A DNA stretch of 12,383 bases, from contig NZ_JAHQUY010000079.1 of NCBI RefSeq assembly GCF_019052365.1, positions 1 to 12,383 on the forward strand, read 5' to 3'. This document shows, piece by piece, positions 1 to 6,350 of this stretch. Within the stretch, counting starts at the first letter, position 1. Every line of letters begins with the position of its first letter. The translations under genes were made by a program, and so were the position numbers. Origin of the DNA: Leyella stercorea. GTDB taxonomy: Bacteria; Bacteroidota; Bacteroidia; Bacteroidales; Bacteroidaceae. Under the pieces are notes generated by a model, which did not search any database, was not told the DNA's origin, and saw only the letters and a program-made list of their open reading frames with translations.

Positions 1-20
1 TATGAGACTACCAACTTTTT

Positions 21-461
21 TTATAAACTATTTCTTATCCCGAACTGGGGTATTAACTTCTCAATATACTCCAGAACATTGCATTTTGAGCGTTCGCTTT
101 GTTCTGCCATTTCCATTTGCTGGTCAGTAAAGAGAGCCATGTTGTCGTACTCTTTTTGACGCAGGACTCGAACGCCATCCGCATAAAGGCAAGTTTCCAT
201 ATCTTGCTTGGATTTACACTGAATAACGCCATTGTCATCTCGCTTGGGCTTGTACTTTATTCTACCAGCAACGGCTCGCTCGCTTCGTCGTTTATCCCAT
301 ATAGGGGTAGTAATAGACCTCCTGAGATATTCACGCACTCGTTTGGGTTTGTCATTTCCCGTCTCATAAACAGGATAAGCTTCAAGATAGATGAACCACT
401 CATCTCTCCACTCACTTTTCTTTAATTTGACGGAGACTTTAGTATAATCTAATCTTTTCAT
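21..461 (-). pseudogene. Truncated tyrosine recombinase (integrase), N-terminal arm-binding part only
   Basis: This 146-residue product resembles the N-terminus of the arm-domain integrases of Bacteroides conjugative and mobilizable elements. It has a basic beta-rich start (KLKKSEWRDEWFIYLEAYP), then REYLRRSITTPIWDKRR, and then the start of a helical core-binding (SAM-like) region, DMETCLYADGVRVLRQKEYD and following. Full-length relatives are roughly 400 residues and end in a catalytic domain with R...HxxR...Y. Here the frame stops at TAA (21-23) just after the core-binding helices begin, so no catalytic residue is encoded. Neither other frame of the remaining 20 bases gives a convincing continuation. 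The start ATG overlaps the stop of the upstream HTH gene (ATGA, 458-461), suggesting translational coupling in an element's int module. A broken gene is the simplest reading. A frameshift with the rest beyond the window edge, or a genuine short DNA-binding derivative, cannot be excluded. Confidence 0.72.
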
Positions 462-1024
462 AATGGTTTTATATCTTTATAAAGTTTGTCTATTGATTCC
501 TTGTGAGCATACACATAATTACCGATTTGCCGGGTCGGTATTGAGTATTTTCGTATATGAGCATACACGGTGCTGTCATCCAGATGAAATTTCTTGGAAA
601 TCTCACCTATTGTATAGCAATCCTCTGGTTCCATGCGGTACATGGTAACTGGTTTCCTTGGCTTGGTGTCAAGCGGAGACTGTCTTAACGGAAACAGATT
701 CATTAGTTCTCCTTTGCATACAAGTCGTATTCCTTTCTCTGGCTCAATGAAGGAAATCTTTTTCATGTAGATGAGCCTATAAATGGTTGAGCGGCTTGCA
801 CCAAACATAGCATACGCTTCCGTTATGCTGATATACTCTTTAGACTTGGGCATATTGCTTACAATCTTGTCCAGTTCAAGTTGGCGTTTTTCTTCATCAT
901 GCTTACGCTTCCACGCCACCTTGGAGCATTTGGGTGAACAATACCAGGACTCCAAAGTCCTTGCGAAGAACTCTTCTCCGCACACAGGACATTTCCGTAC
1001 TATCTTATACTTTGCTACTGCCAT
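458..1024 (-). CDS. Zinc-finger / double helix-turn-helix protein of integrative element
   Basis: This 188-residue DNA-binding protein has three visible parts. First is a zinc-ribbon-like N-terminus with C12-P-V-C15 and C29-S-P-K-C33, followed by a charged helix (about 36-55). Second is an HTH at about 64-111 (ISITEAYAMFGASRSTIYRL) like the MerR/excisionase type. Third is a second HTH at about 137-184 (YTIGEISKKFHLDDSTVYAH) ending in a short wing and helix. Genes of this kind sit directly before the integrase in Bacteroidales mobile elements. By analogy it may be a recombination directionality factor or a regulator of the module; that role is inference. It overlaps the integrase fragment by 4 bases. 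A well-formed promoter lies about 100 bases upstream. The first ATG (1024) is used because the zinc-finger cysteines follow closely. Confidence 0.8.
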   Translation of the reverse strand: MAVAKYKIVRKCPVCGEEFFARTLESWYCSPKCSKVAWKRKHDEEKRQLELDKIVSNMPKSKEYISITEAYAMFGASRSTIYRLIYMKKISFIEPEKGIRLVCKGELMNLFPLRQSPLDTKPRKPVTMYRMEPEDCYTIGEISKKFHLDDSTVYAHIRKYSIPTRQIGNYVYAHKESIDKLYKDIKPL

Positions 1025-1121
1025 AATTCATTCATTTTGTAGTTCTTAATATCTATTCTTCTCATCATATCTACTTTTTCTTACAGGTACAAATAAGGTA
1101 CAGATGTTTATAATAATAACG

Positions 1122-1152
1122 CAAAGATAGCAATATTATTGTGTACGGCCAA
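1122..1152 (-). promoter_or_regulatory. Bacteroidetes-type promoter for the HTH-integrase pair
   Basis: On the minus strand a TTG (-33 element, 1152-1150) is followed after exactly 20 bases by TATCTTTG (1129-1122), a full match to the TAnnTTTG -7 consensus. Transcription would start near 1115, giving a leader of about 90 nt before the HTH start at 1024. The -33 element lies at the end of the T-rich tail of the amylase terminator, so the two transcription units abut with no spare sequence. Confidence 0.6.
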
Positions 1153-1191
1153 AAACAAGAAAAGCGTGTAACTCATTGAGCTACACGCTTT
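1151..1191 (-). terminator. Rho-independent terminator of the amylase gene
   Basis: Read on the minus strand, AAAGCGTGTA, a G.U wobble and CTC pair with GAG and TACACGCTTT around a 3-nt AAU loop. This is a 14-bp stem spanning 1161-1191. It is followed by a T-rich tail (TCTTGTTTTT, 1160-1151). It lies 35 bases past the amylase stop. The tail and the wobble favour function on the minus strand over the plus strand. Confidence 0.8.
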
Positions 1192-1225
1192 CCATTTGAT
1201 ATTGTATTCTTATTTCTCTATGTGC

Positions 1226-2971
1226 TTATTTCACCACCTTGAATATGGCGGCACTTATGCCAGAAGCTTTAATCACATCAGTCTTTTTTCCTGATTTATA
1301 CACAACCTTTCCTGTGGAAAGAACAGAAACAGCCTTACCACCAACGGAGCTGATATTGAGAGAGGCTGCCTTGGCACCAGGATTCACGACAACAACATAC
1401 TCCTCCTCACCCAAAGTACGCTCATATACCATCGGATATTCCTGCCCCTTCTGGTTCAGGAGCTTCCAATCACCCTCATTGTCAAGAGCCTTTGCAGAAT
1501 GACGCAAAGCGGTCAGCTTACGGGTATATGACAACAGAGAATTCTGATCACCCTGCTGAGCCTCAACGGTCAACTTTCCGTTTTCCGTATCTACAGGGAA
1601 GTAGAGCTTATCAGGTGCACTCGTAGAGAAGCCGGCATTCTTACCCTTGGTCCACTGCATCGGAGTACGGGTACCCGAACGCTCATTGCTACCCTCCTTG
1701 TTAGGGAGATTCATCTGATACTTCATACCAATCTCATCACCATAATAGATAAACGGAATACCAGGCATGGTGAGGAAGAAGGTCATCGCCACCTTCAACT
1801 GGTCTGGCGTATTGCGGGTACCGATGTTAGGGCGCTGGTAATCGTGGTTGGCAGATGGAACAGCGATGTAGCCGAGATTCTTGGTGGCATTGTATGCCTT
1901 GGTATAGTTCTCGCTAAATTCCTTAAGCGAACCCTTGCCCTGCTTGTCGAAATAGCAGTTCTGGTAACTCTGCTCCCACTTGCCCCATGGAGTCTTGCGG
2001 TCGAAGAACAGAGAGGCATAGCCCTTGATACCGAAATGGATGTAGAAATCGATGTTGAAGCCGGCAGGAATGGCTTGCTGCGGATTAGCCCACTCTGAAA
2101 TCAAGACGGTCTCTGGATAATACTTATCCTTCCAGGCACGCATCTCATTCCAAAGCTTGGAAACCTCCTTCTTGTCAGGGTCGTTCTTGACAAGCGATGA
2201 CGCCATATCTACACGAAAGCCATCCACACCCTTATCAAACCAGAAAGCCATGATGTTACGTATCTCCCTGCGGACAGCCTGTGGTCCTGGAGCATCTACG
2301 CCCTGCTCCCAAGGATGATTTGGATCTGGATGAGCAAAACCATAGTTCAAGGCAGGTTGGCACTCGAAGAAATTCTTCTCATAATACTTGGCACGAGGAG
2401 CATTAGCCTCCACATATCTGCCTCGGGTACTAGACTCTGGACTTGCCTCCTGATGACGGGTTTCTATTTCTTTCTTCTCACTCTCAGGAATATCGTTCAT
2501 CCAGATATAATAGTCGCTGTAACGCTGGTTAGGATCTTTCTCGGAAGACTCCTTAAACCAGGCACACTTGGTGCTGGAATGTCCTGCCACCAGGTCGAGA
2601 CAAACCTTTATACCCCGCTTATGGGCCTCATTGACCAATGTAACCAAATCGGTATTGGTACCGAATCGAGGATCCACCTTGTAGAAATCGATGACATCAT
2701 AGCCACCATCAAACCATCCCGACTCAAAGATTGGATTGAGCCAGAGAGCGTTAACACCCAGAGACTTGATGTAATCCAACTTGGAAGTGATACCCGGCAG
2801 ATCGCCAATACCATTGCCATCAGTATCCATATAGGAAGATGGATAAATCTGATAGAAAAGTGCATCACTCAACCAAGCCGGTCCCTTCTTCTGTTCTGCC
2901 TGAGCAGAAAGTGTGGTTGCCGCCAAGGCAGCAACCAACAGCATTTTATTCATTCTTTTCATAAGCAACAT
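1226..2971 (-). CDS. Secreted GH13 alpha-amylase family glycoside hydrolase
   Basis: This 581-residue GH13 enzyme cuts alpha-glucosidic bonds in starch-like glucans or maltooligosaccharides, probably in the periplasm or at the outer membrane. It has a type I signal peptide (hydrophobic stretch about 10-22, likely cleavage after A23-Q-A25) and no lipobox. The catalytic (beta/alpha)8 barrel runs about 33-480. A calcium-loop-like D49-x-D51-x-N53-x-x-x-D57 is present. Region I is DLVAGH (126-131), region V is QPALN (205-209), and region II is GFRVD with nucleophile D255 and R253. Region III holds the acid/base E293 (LISEW), and region IV holds H376-D377 (ANHD). A C-terminal beta domain follows. 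The QPxLN-type region V points to the oligo-1,6-glucosidase/neopullulanase side of the family rather than classic alpha-amylase; exact specificity is not readable. ATGs at 2971, 2962 and 2953 all keep the signal peptide; 2971 is the first after an in-frame stop. Region I carries G130 where Asn is usual. Confidence 0.93.
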   Translation of the reverse strand: MLLMKRMNKMLLVAALAATTLSAQAEQKKGPAWLSDALFYQIYPSSYMDTDGNGIGDLPGITSKLDYIKSLGVNALWLNPIFESGWFDGGYDVIDFYKVDPRFGTNTDLVTLVNEAHKRGIKVCLDLVAGHSSTKCAWFKESSEKDPNQRYSDYYIWMNDIPESEKKEIETRHQEASPESSTRGRYVEANAPRAKYYEKNFFECQPALNYGFAHPDPNHPWEQGVDAPGPQAVRREIRNIMAFWFDKGVDGFRVDMASSLVKNDPDKKEVSKLWNEMRAWKDKYYPETVLISEWANPQQAIPAGFNIDFYIHFGIKGYASLFFDRKTPWGKWEQSYQNCYFDKQGKGSLKEFSENYTKAYNATKNLGYIAVPSANHDYQRPNIGTRNTPDQLKVAMTFFLTMPGIPFIYYGDEIGMKYQMNLPNKEGSNERSGTRTPMQWTKGKNAGFSTSAPDKLYFPVDTENGKLTVEAQQGDQNSLLSYTRKLTALRHSAKALDNEGDWKLLNQKGQEYPMVYERTLGEEEYVVVVNPGAKAASLNISSVGGKAVSVLSTGKVVYKSGKKTDVIKASGISAAIFKVVK

Positions 2972-3020
2972 TGTTTATTCAAAAAAAACATTCTTTCATA
3001 ATAACTCAACATTCTGCATT

Positions 3021-3137
3021 TTATTGTGCAAGAATGCTAATTGCAAATCCGCCACCTGCAACAGAGTTCAACTTCAAGACAGACTTGCTGATCACAGTCT
3101 TCTTGGTGATTTTGTATAAAGATGGCTTTACAAACGT
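3021..3137 (-). pseudogene. C-terminal remnant of an upstream glycoside hydrolase (possibly GH97-like)
   Basis: Between an in-frame TAA (3138-3140) and a TAA at 3021-3023 the minus strand encodes 38 residues without a start codon, including KKTVISKSVLKLNSVAGGGF and then AISILAQ. Alternating polar and hydrophobic residues ending in a glycine-rich GGGFAIS strand resemble the last beta-strands of the C-terminal domain of GH97 and related alpha-glucan hydrolases. The stop is 49 bases before the amylase ATG, the spacing expected if a complete enzyme gene once preceded the amylase in a Sus-like operon. The coding-like character is seen directly. The family assignment is a weak inference from a short fragment. 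Non-coding leader sequence that looks coding by chance is the alternative. Confidence 0.4.
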
Positions 3138-3185
3138 TTACATAACTTTTACCCCATATTTTCCATTTTCCCTAATATAGCGTAA

Positions 3186-3207
3186 TGCAAATATATATAT
3201 ATTTGCA
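3186..3207. promoter_or_regulatory. Perfect 22-bp palindrome with back-to-back -7-like elements
   Basis: The half-site TGCAAATATAT is followed directly by its exact reverse complement, with no spacer. Because of the symmetry each strand contains TATATTTG, a match to the TAnnTTTG -7 consensus (plus 3198-3205, minus 3195-3188). On the minus strand a TTTG lies 22 bases upstream (3221-3218), slightly longer than the usual spacing. On the plus strand no good -33 is seen. It sits in the 346-base gap between the divergent amylase and SusE/F-like genes, so it could be a two-way promoter or the operator of a dimeric regulator. The rest of that gap holds only the glycosidase remnant and AT-rich leader sequence. 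Confidence 0.45.
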
Positions 3208-3317
3208 GCCGTAAAAACAAAAAAACGAGGATCGTCTTGATTTAGCATAATGTGCAGGAACTGCTCAACTAACATAAAACGTAGCATATTTATAAATAAC
3301 ACAATAATTCTAAAAAG

Positions 3318-5831
3318 ATGAAACAATTAACCAAAAGCCTATTTGTCCTTGTGTTGATGCTTGGGACAATGTTGGAGATGAAGGCGGCAGATGTATATCT
3401 GCTTACAGCCCAAACAATCAATGGTACCGTTGGTAAGTATGAAGTGCCAAGCAACCATCAGCTTGCTCAGAACATTCTTTCCGCAGGAGAAAGCGGTGGA
3501 ACTGTTGCACAGTCTGCAACAGATGTCGAACCGGGTTACTATCTCGTGGGCAATTTCTTCTCACCATATAATAAAGGTGGAGAATTTAATCCAGGCGGCG
3601 ACGGCACGACGATAGATTACACAAAACACGTGTATTTTAAATTCGAACAGCAAAAAGACAAGAGCTATTCGTTCAGCATCCCGGCATGTCTCACGGCACA
3701 TGCACAGATTCTTGCCGTAGCTGAAGACGACTCGATGATGGTCTATGGACCGGGAAGTGTGTTCGGACTGCACGGAGCAAAGAATGGAAATGGAACCGCT
3801 CTGCCCGCAACAAACGGTACGGTGGGAACTATGGGAACATCTACGGCAGGTCGCACTCTCCTTAAAGGCTCCACAACATTAGCAGAGGGCAACAACTACT
3901 GGAATCTCGTGACCCGCAATGACGGAGAGACAGACGACGACGGCATGTATACCTTCAGCTTTACGCTTGACAAAGACGGAAACCCCTCCGACTGGCAGGT
4001 GAAGCATGATGCCACTACACGTGTGTCTTATATCCTTGGCAACATGGTAGGGGCAACGGCACAGCCGCTCTTCGATAAGCGTAGAAAAGGTGGTGACACG
4101 GGCGAATACAGCGACAATATGGTGGCTTCGCTCTATTTCAACGGTCGTAACAACTATTGGTGTATAGGATATATGGTGAATAACGTGTCCGACCAAGTAC
4201 AGTTAGATTCGGCAAAAATAGCTACGCCCGAAATGCATGAAACAAAGAGCTTGAAAAACAACTCCGGAACTCACGATAAGCTCTTCTTCCTCGGCAATGG
4301 AGGATATTCCTATAATACTAACGATAACCGCAACAAGGTCTGGCCTAACCAGAAACCCTTCACCCTTTATCTGTCTGGTATAAAGAGAGTAGAGTTTAAT
4401 GCTAATCGTGGTGACAACGATCTGGCGAAGCAAGATGGCTGTTATGGCATGTCGGGCGAAATACAATTAAAAGGTGGCAATAACGATGCCGACATCCTGA
4501 TAAATACCATGTCTATGATAGGTGATGCCGTGGAAGGAACTTATGATGCAGTAACGAACGACTGGAAGTATGCTTCTACCGCAGGAGACATGAAGTATGA
4601 TGCCAACGAGCGTTGCTTCTCGCTGACGATATCTACTGTAGGCGATAAATACGCCAAATCGCATTTCAGGTTTGTTGCCAACCATGACGCAAAGCAGAAC
4701 TGGGGCGAGACGGACGATAATATTTCAAACAAAAAAGGATTTGCAAGAGCTGCTTATGAAGCCGCCGATGATGACAATCACTCTTGTATGGCTGGCGATC
4801 CGAACGACGTGCAGTTCCGTAAAACGGCGAGAGAGGATGAGGAGGGCTTCGAAAGCACAACTCCTAATAAGAAGGATATCCTCTGGAACCGTCCCGCAGG
4901 AATATGGACGATAAGGTTCTACCCAGAGCTTGACAAGGACGGTAACGACATCTCTCGCTATACCATATCAGGAACAAGAGTCATCAAGATACCTTTCACC
5001 TATTGTGTAGGGAAGTTCATCCGTACATACAGCAACAATGTGGCAATGGCACCTGTCAACGACAACGTGAAAGTGTATGAGGCATATAAATACGGAGAAC
5101 CGAAGAATGAAAAAGACCCACAATCACAGGGCACGGTTTATCTTCGTCAACTCAAGTACATTCCGGCAAATATGGGAGTGGTACTCGTAGGGGAAGTGCC
5201 TGAGGGAGAATCAATTCCCGACTATGCCACACTGAATTTCTCTTTGAAGGAAGCACCGGCTGAAATGCCGTTAGAAGGTGATAATTACACGGCAGTGTGG
5301 ACAAAGGCAGACGAGTATGTCGGTCAAGACTGGAACAACTATCTCAAGCCGACAGTCACGGCTATCGACAAACTTGGAAATGCTGATACCGATGCTGATG
5401 GAAAGATAGCCCACCGTTACTTCGGCCTTGCAAACTTCCATTCCACAAAATATTACAAGGAGAATAATACCGGAGACGACTATATCGGTTTCTTCCGCCT
5501 TACGCCGAATGGCAAAAGCGGCGCAAACAAAGCTTACCTGAGTATTCCGGCAAATGCTGCTGTAGACGGTGGAGTAGGAGCTACGTACGGCTATATCGAT
5601 TTTAACGGACAGTTCCTCGGTAATGAGACGGACGACCCGAAAAATCCGTCGCTTTCCAAGATGGCTATTGTCTTCGATGACGAAGATGATGGCGGAAGCA
5701 CTACTACTGTAACAGAAGTCAAGCCGAATAGTACAGACGTCGACGCATCGTTCTATACCCTTCAGGGAGTAAAGGTGTCAGGTCCTGTCAAAGGAGTGTA
5801 TATTCATAATGGAAAGAAATTCATCAAATAA
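3318..5831 (+). CDS. Large secreted protein with SusE/F-like glycan-binding module and T9SS-like C-terminal tail
   Basis: This 837-residue exported protein of uncertain function has a signal peptide at 1-23 (hydrophobic 8-19, cleavage about M21-K22-A23), with no lipobox cysteine. The N-terminal 300 residues are beta-rich (for example GYYLVGNFFSPYNKGG) and unassigned. Residues about 390-475 resemble a SusE/SusF starch-binding module: M400-I-G402 begins an 'IGDA..GTYDA' strand, and H449-FRFVANHDAKQNWG-463 matches the family's 'KFRANxxWxINWG' pattern. An acidic linker (VFDDEDDGG) precedes the end. Residues 812-837 (FYTLQGVKVSGPVKGVYIHN and then GKKFIK) match the short tail common on Prevotella exported proteins, similar to T9SS sorting tails. 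Divergence from a GH13 enzyme fits a role in holding alpha-glucan outside the cell, but that is inference. A 65-codon gene follows by 13 bases, probably cotranscribed. Confidence 0.8.
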   Translation: MKQLTKSLFVLVLMLGTMLEMKAADVYLLTAQTINGTVGKYEVPSNHQLAQNILSAGESGGTVAQSATDVEPGYYLVGNFFSPYNKGGEFNPGGDGTTIDYTKHVYFKFEQQKDKSYSFSIPACLTAHAQILAVAEDDSMMVYGPGSVFGLHGAKNGNGTALPATNGTVGTMGTSTAGRTLLKGSTTLAEGNNYWNLVTRNDGETDDDGMYTFSFTLDKDGNPSDWQVKHDATTRVSYILGNMVGATAQPLFDKRRKGGDTGEYSDNMVASLYFNGRNNYWCIGYMVNNVSDQVQLDSAKIATPEMHETKSLKNNSGTHDKLFFLGNGGYSYNTNDNRNKVWPNQKPFTLYLSGIKRVEFNANRGDNDLAKQDGCYGMSGEIQLKGGNNDADILINTMSMIGDAVEGTYDAVTNDWKYASTAGDMKYDANERCFSLTISTVGDKYAKSHFRFVANHDAKQNWGETDDNISNKKGFARAAYEAADDDNHSCMAGDPNDVQFRKTAREDEEGFESTTPNKKDILWNRPAGIWTIRFYPELDKDGNDISRYTISGTRVIKIPFTYCVGKFIRTYSNNVAMAPVNDNVKVYEAYKYGEPKNEKDPQSQGTVYLRQLKYIPANMGVVLVGEVPEGESIPDYATLNFSLKEAPAEMPLEGDNYTAVWTKADEYVGQDWNNYLKPTVTAIDKLGNADTDADGKIAHRYFGLANFHSTKYYKENNTGDDYIGFFRLTPNGKSGANKAYLSIPANAAVDGGVGATYGYIDFNGQFLGNETDDPKNPSLSKMAIVFDDEDDGGSTTTVTEVKPNSTDVDASFYTLQGVKVSGPVKGVYIHNGKKFIK

Positions 5832-5844
5832 AAACTAAGAAAAA

Positions 5845-6042
5845 ATGAAAAACTATATAAAACCGGAAGTCAAGGTGTATGAAGTTAGAATCGAGTCTCT
5901 TCTTAGTGAAAGTGGACAGGTGACAGAAGGGTTTGCCCCAAAACGTGACTTTTCTCTCTTTGATGATGGAGATGGTGATGGAGATGATGACGGACATACT
6001 GGTAGCGGCGGTCTTTGGGATGACGAAGACTTTGAAGATTGA
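5845..6042 (+). CDS. Small acidic 'MKNYIKP' peptide, function unknown
   Basis: This 65-residue protein has no recognised domain. It starts with a conserved-looking leader (MKNYIKPEVKVYEVRIESLL) of a kind that recurs in short Prevotella and Bacteroides genes. A spacer (SESGQVTEGFAPKR) follows, then a low-complexity, strongly acidic and glycine-rich C-terminus in which FDDGDGDGDDDGHTGSGG is followed by LWDDEDFED. There is no signal peptide or membrane helix. It starts 13 bases after the large secreted protein, behind an A-rich stretch (aaactaagaaaa), and ahead of the shared terminator, so it is almost surely in that operon. The Asp/Gly run might bind calcium; the leader-plus-tail layout could also suit a modified or exported peptide. 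Neither is shown. Being real rather than chance is supported by the operon position and the leader. Confidence 0.75.
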   Translation: MKNYIKPEVKVYEVRIESLLSESGQVTEGFAPKRDFSLFDDGDGDGDDDGHTGSGGLWDDEDFED

Positions 6043-6098
6043 ATGAAATATTCTGAATAAATGTAGTTTTATTTGCGTTAAGCAATCCGGTTAGTAGT

Positions 6099-6163
6099 GA
6101 GACAATCTGTAAGTAGCTTTAGTGGATATTATCCATAAAAGCTCTTGCAGATTGTCTCTTTTT
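6099..6163 (+). terminator. Long hairpin terminator after the secreted-protein operon
   Basis: GAGACAATCTG (6099-6109) pairs with CAGATTGTCTC (6148-6158). The stem continues inward through a U.G pair, AAG/CTT and a one-base bulge to AGCTTT/AAAGCT. An apical TGGAT-ATT-ATCCA hairpin caps it. Five T residues (6159-6163) follow at once. It lies 57 bases after the acidic peptide's stop. Confidence 0.85.
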
Positions 6164-6201
6164 CGTTAGAAAAAGTGTGTATTCAGTTTCTTCCATAACG
6201 T

Positions 6202-6209
6202 TAGTTTTG
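6202..6209 (+). promoter_or_regulatory. Possible -7 element for the uracil permease operon
   Basis: TAGTTTTG matches TAnnTTTG, but no TTG is found 19-21 bases upstream and the leader would be about 135 nt. A 9-base inverted pair flanks the region (CATAACGTT at 6194-6202 and AACGTTATG at 6269-6277), which could be a regulator site. Both are weak. Confidence 0.25.
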
Positions 6210-6350
6210 TTTATATCTGACAAAGATAATGATTTGTTTTTTTAGGAATGCAATAAAAATTATTTATAAACGTTATGATATATAAATAATGTGTAATGGT
6301 TAATAATCCTGACTACTGGAAGTAAAAACAACTAAAAACAAACAAATAGT

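Noticed and set aside
1141..1152. Shared GTACGGC word near 1144 and near 12360 as possible attachment sites
   Set aside because: Only seven bases match and the surrounding sequence differs, so chance is enough.
2315..3001. 228-codon plus-strand frame opposite the amylase N-terminus
   Set aside because: It is antisense to a well-conserved GH13 gene, with no recognisable motif or plausible start context.
3138..3326. 62-codon minus-strand frame across the divergent intergenic region
   Set aside because: It runs through the AT-rich palindrome and gives a hydrophobic product of the kind such DNA yields by chance. It overlaps the start of the secreted-protein gene.
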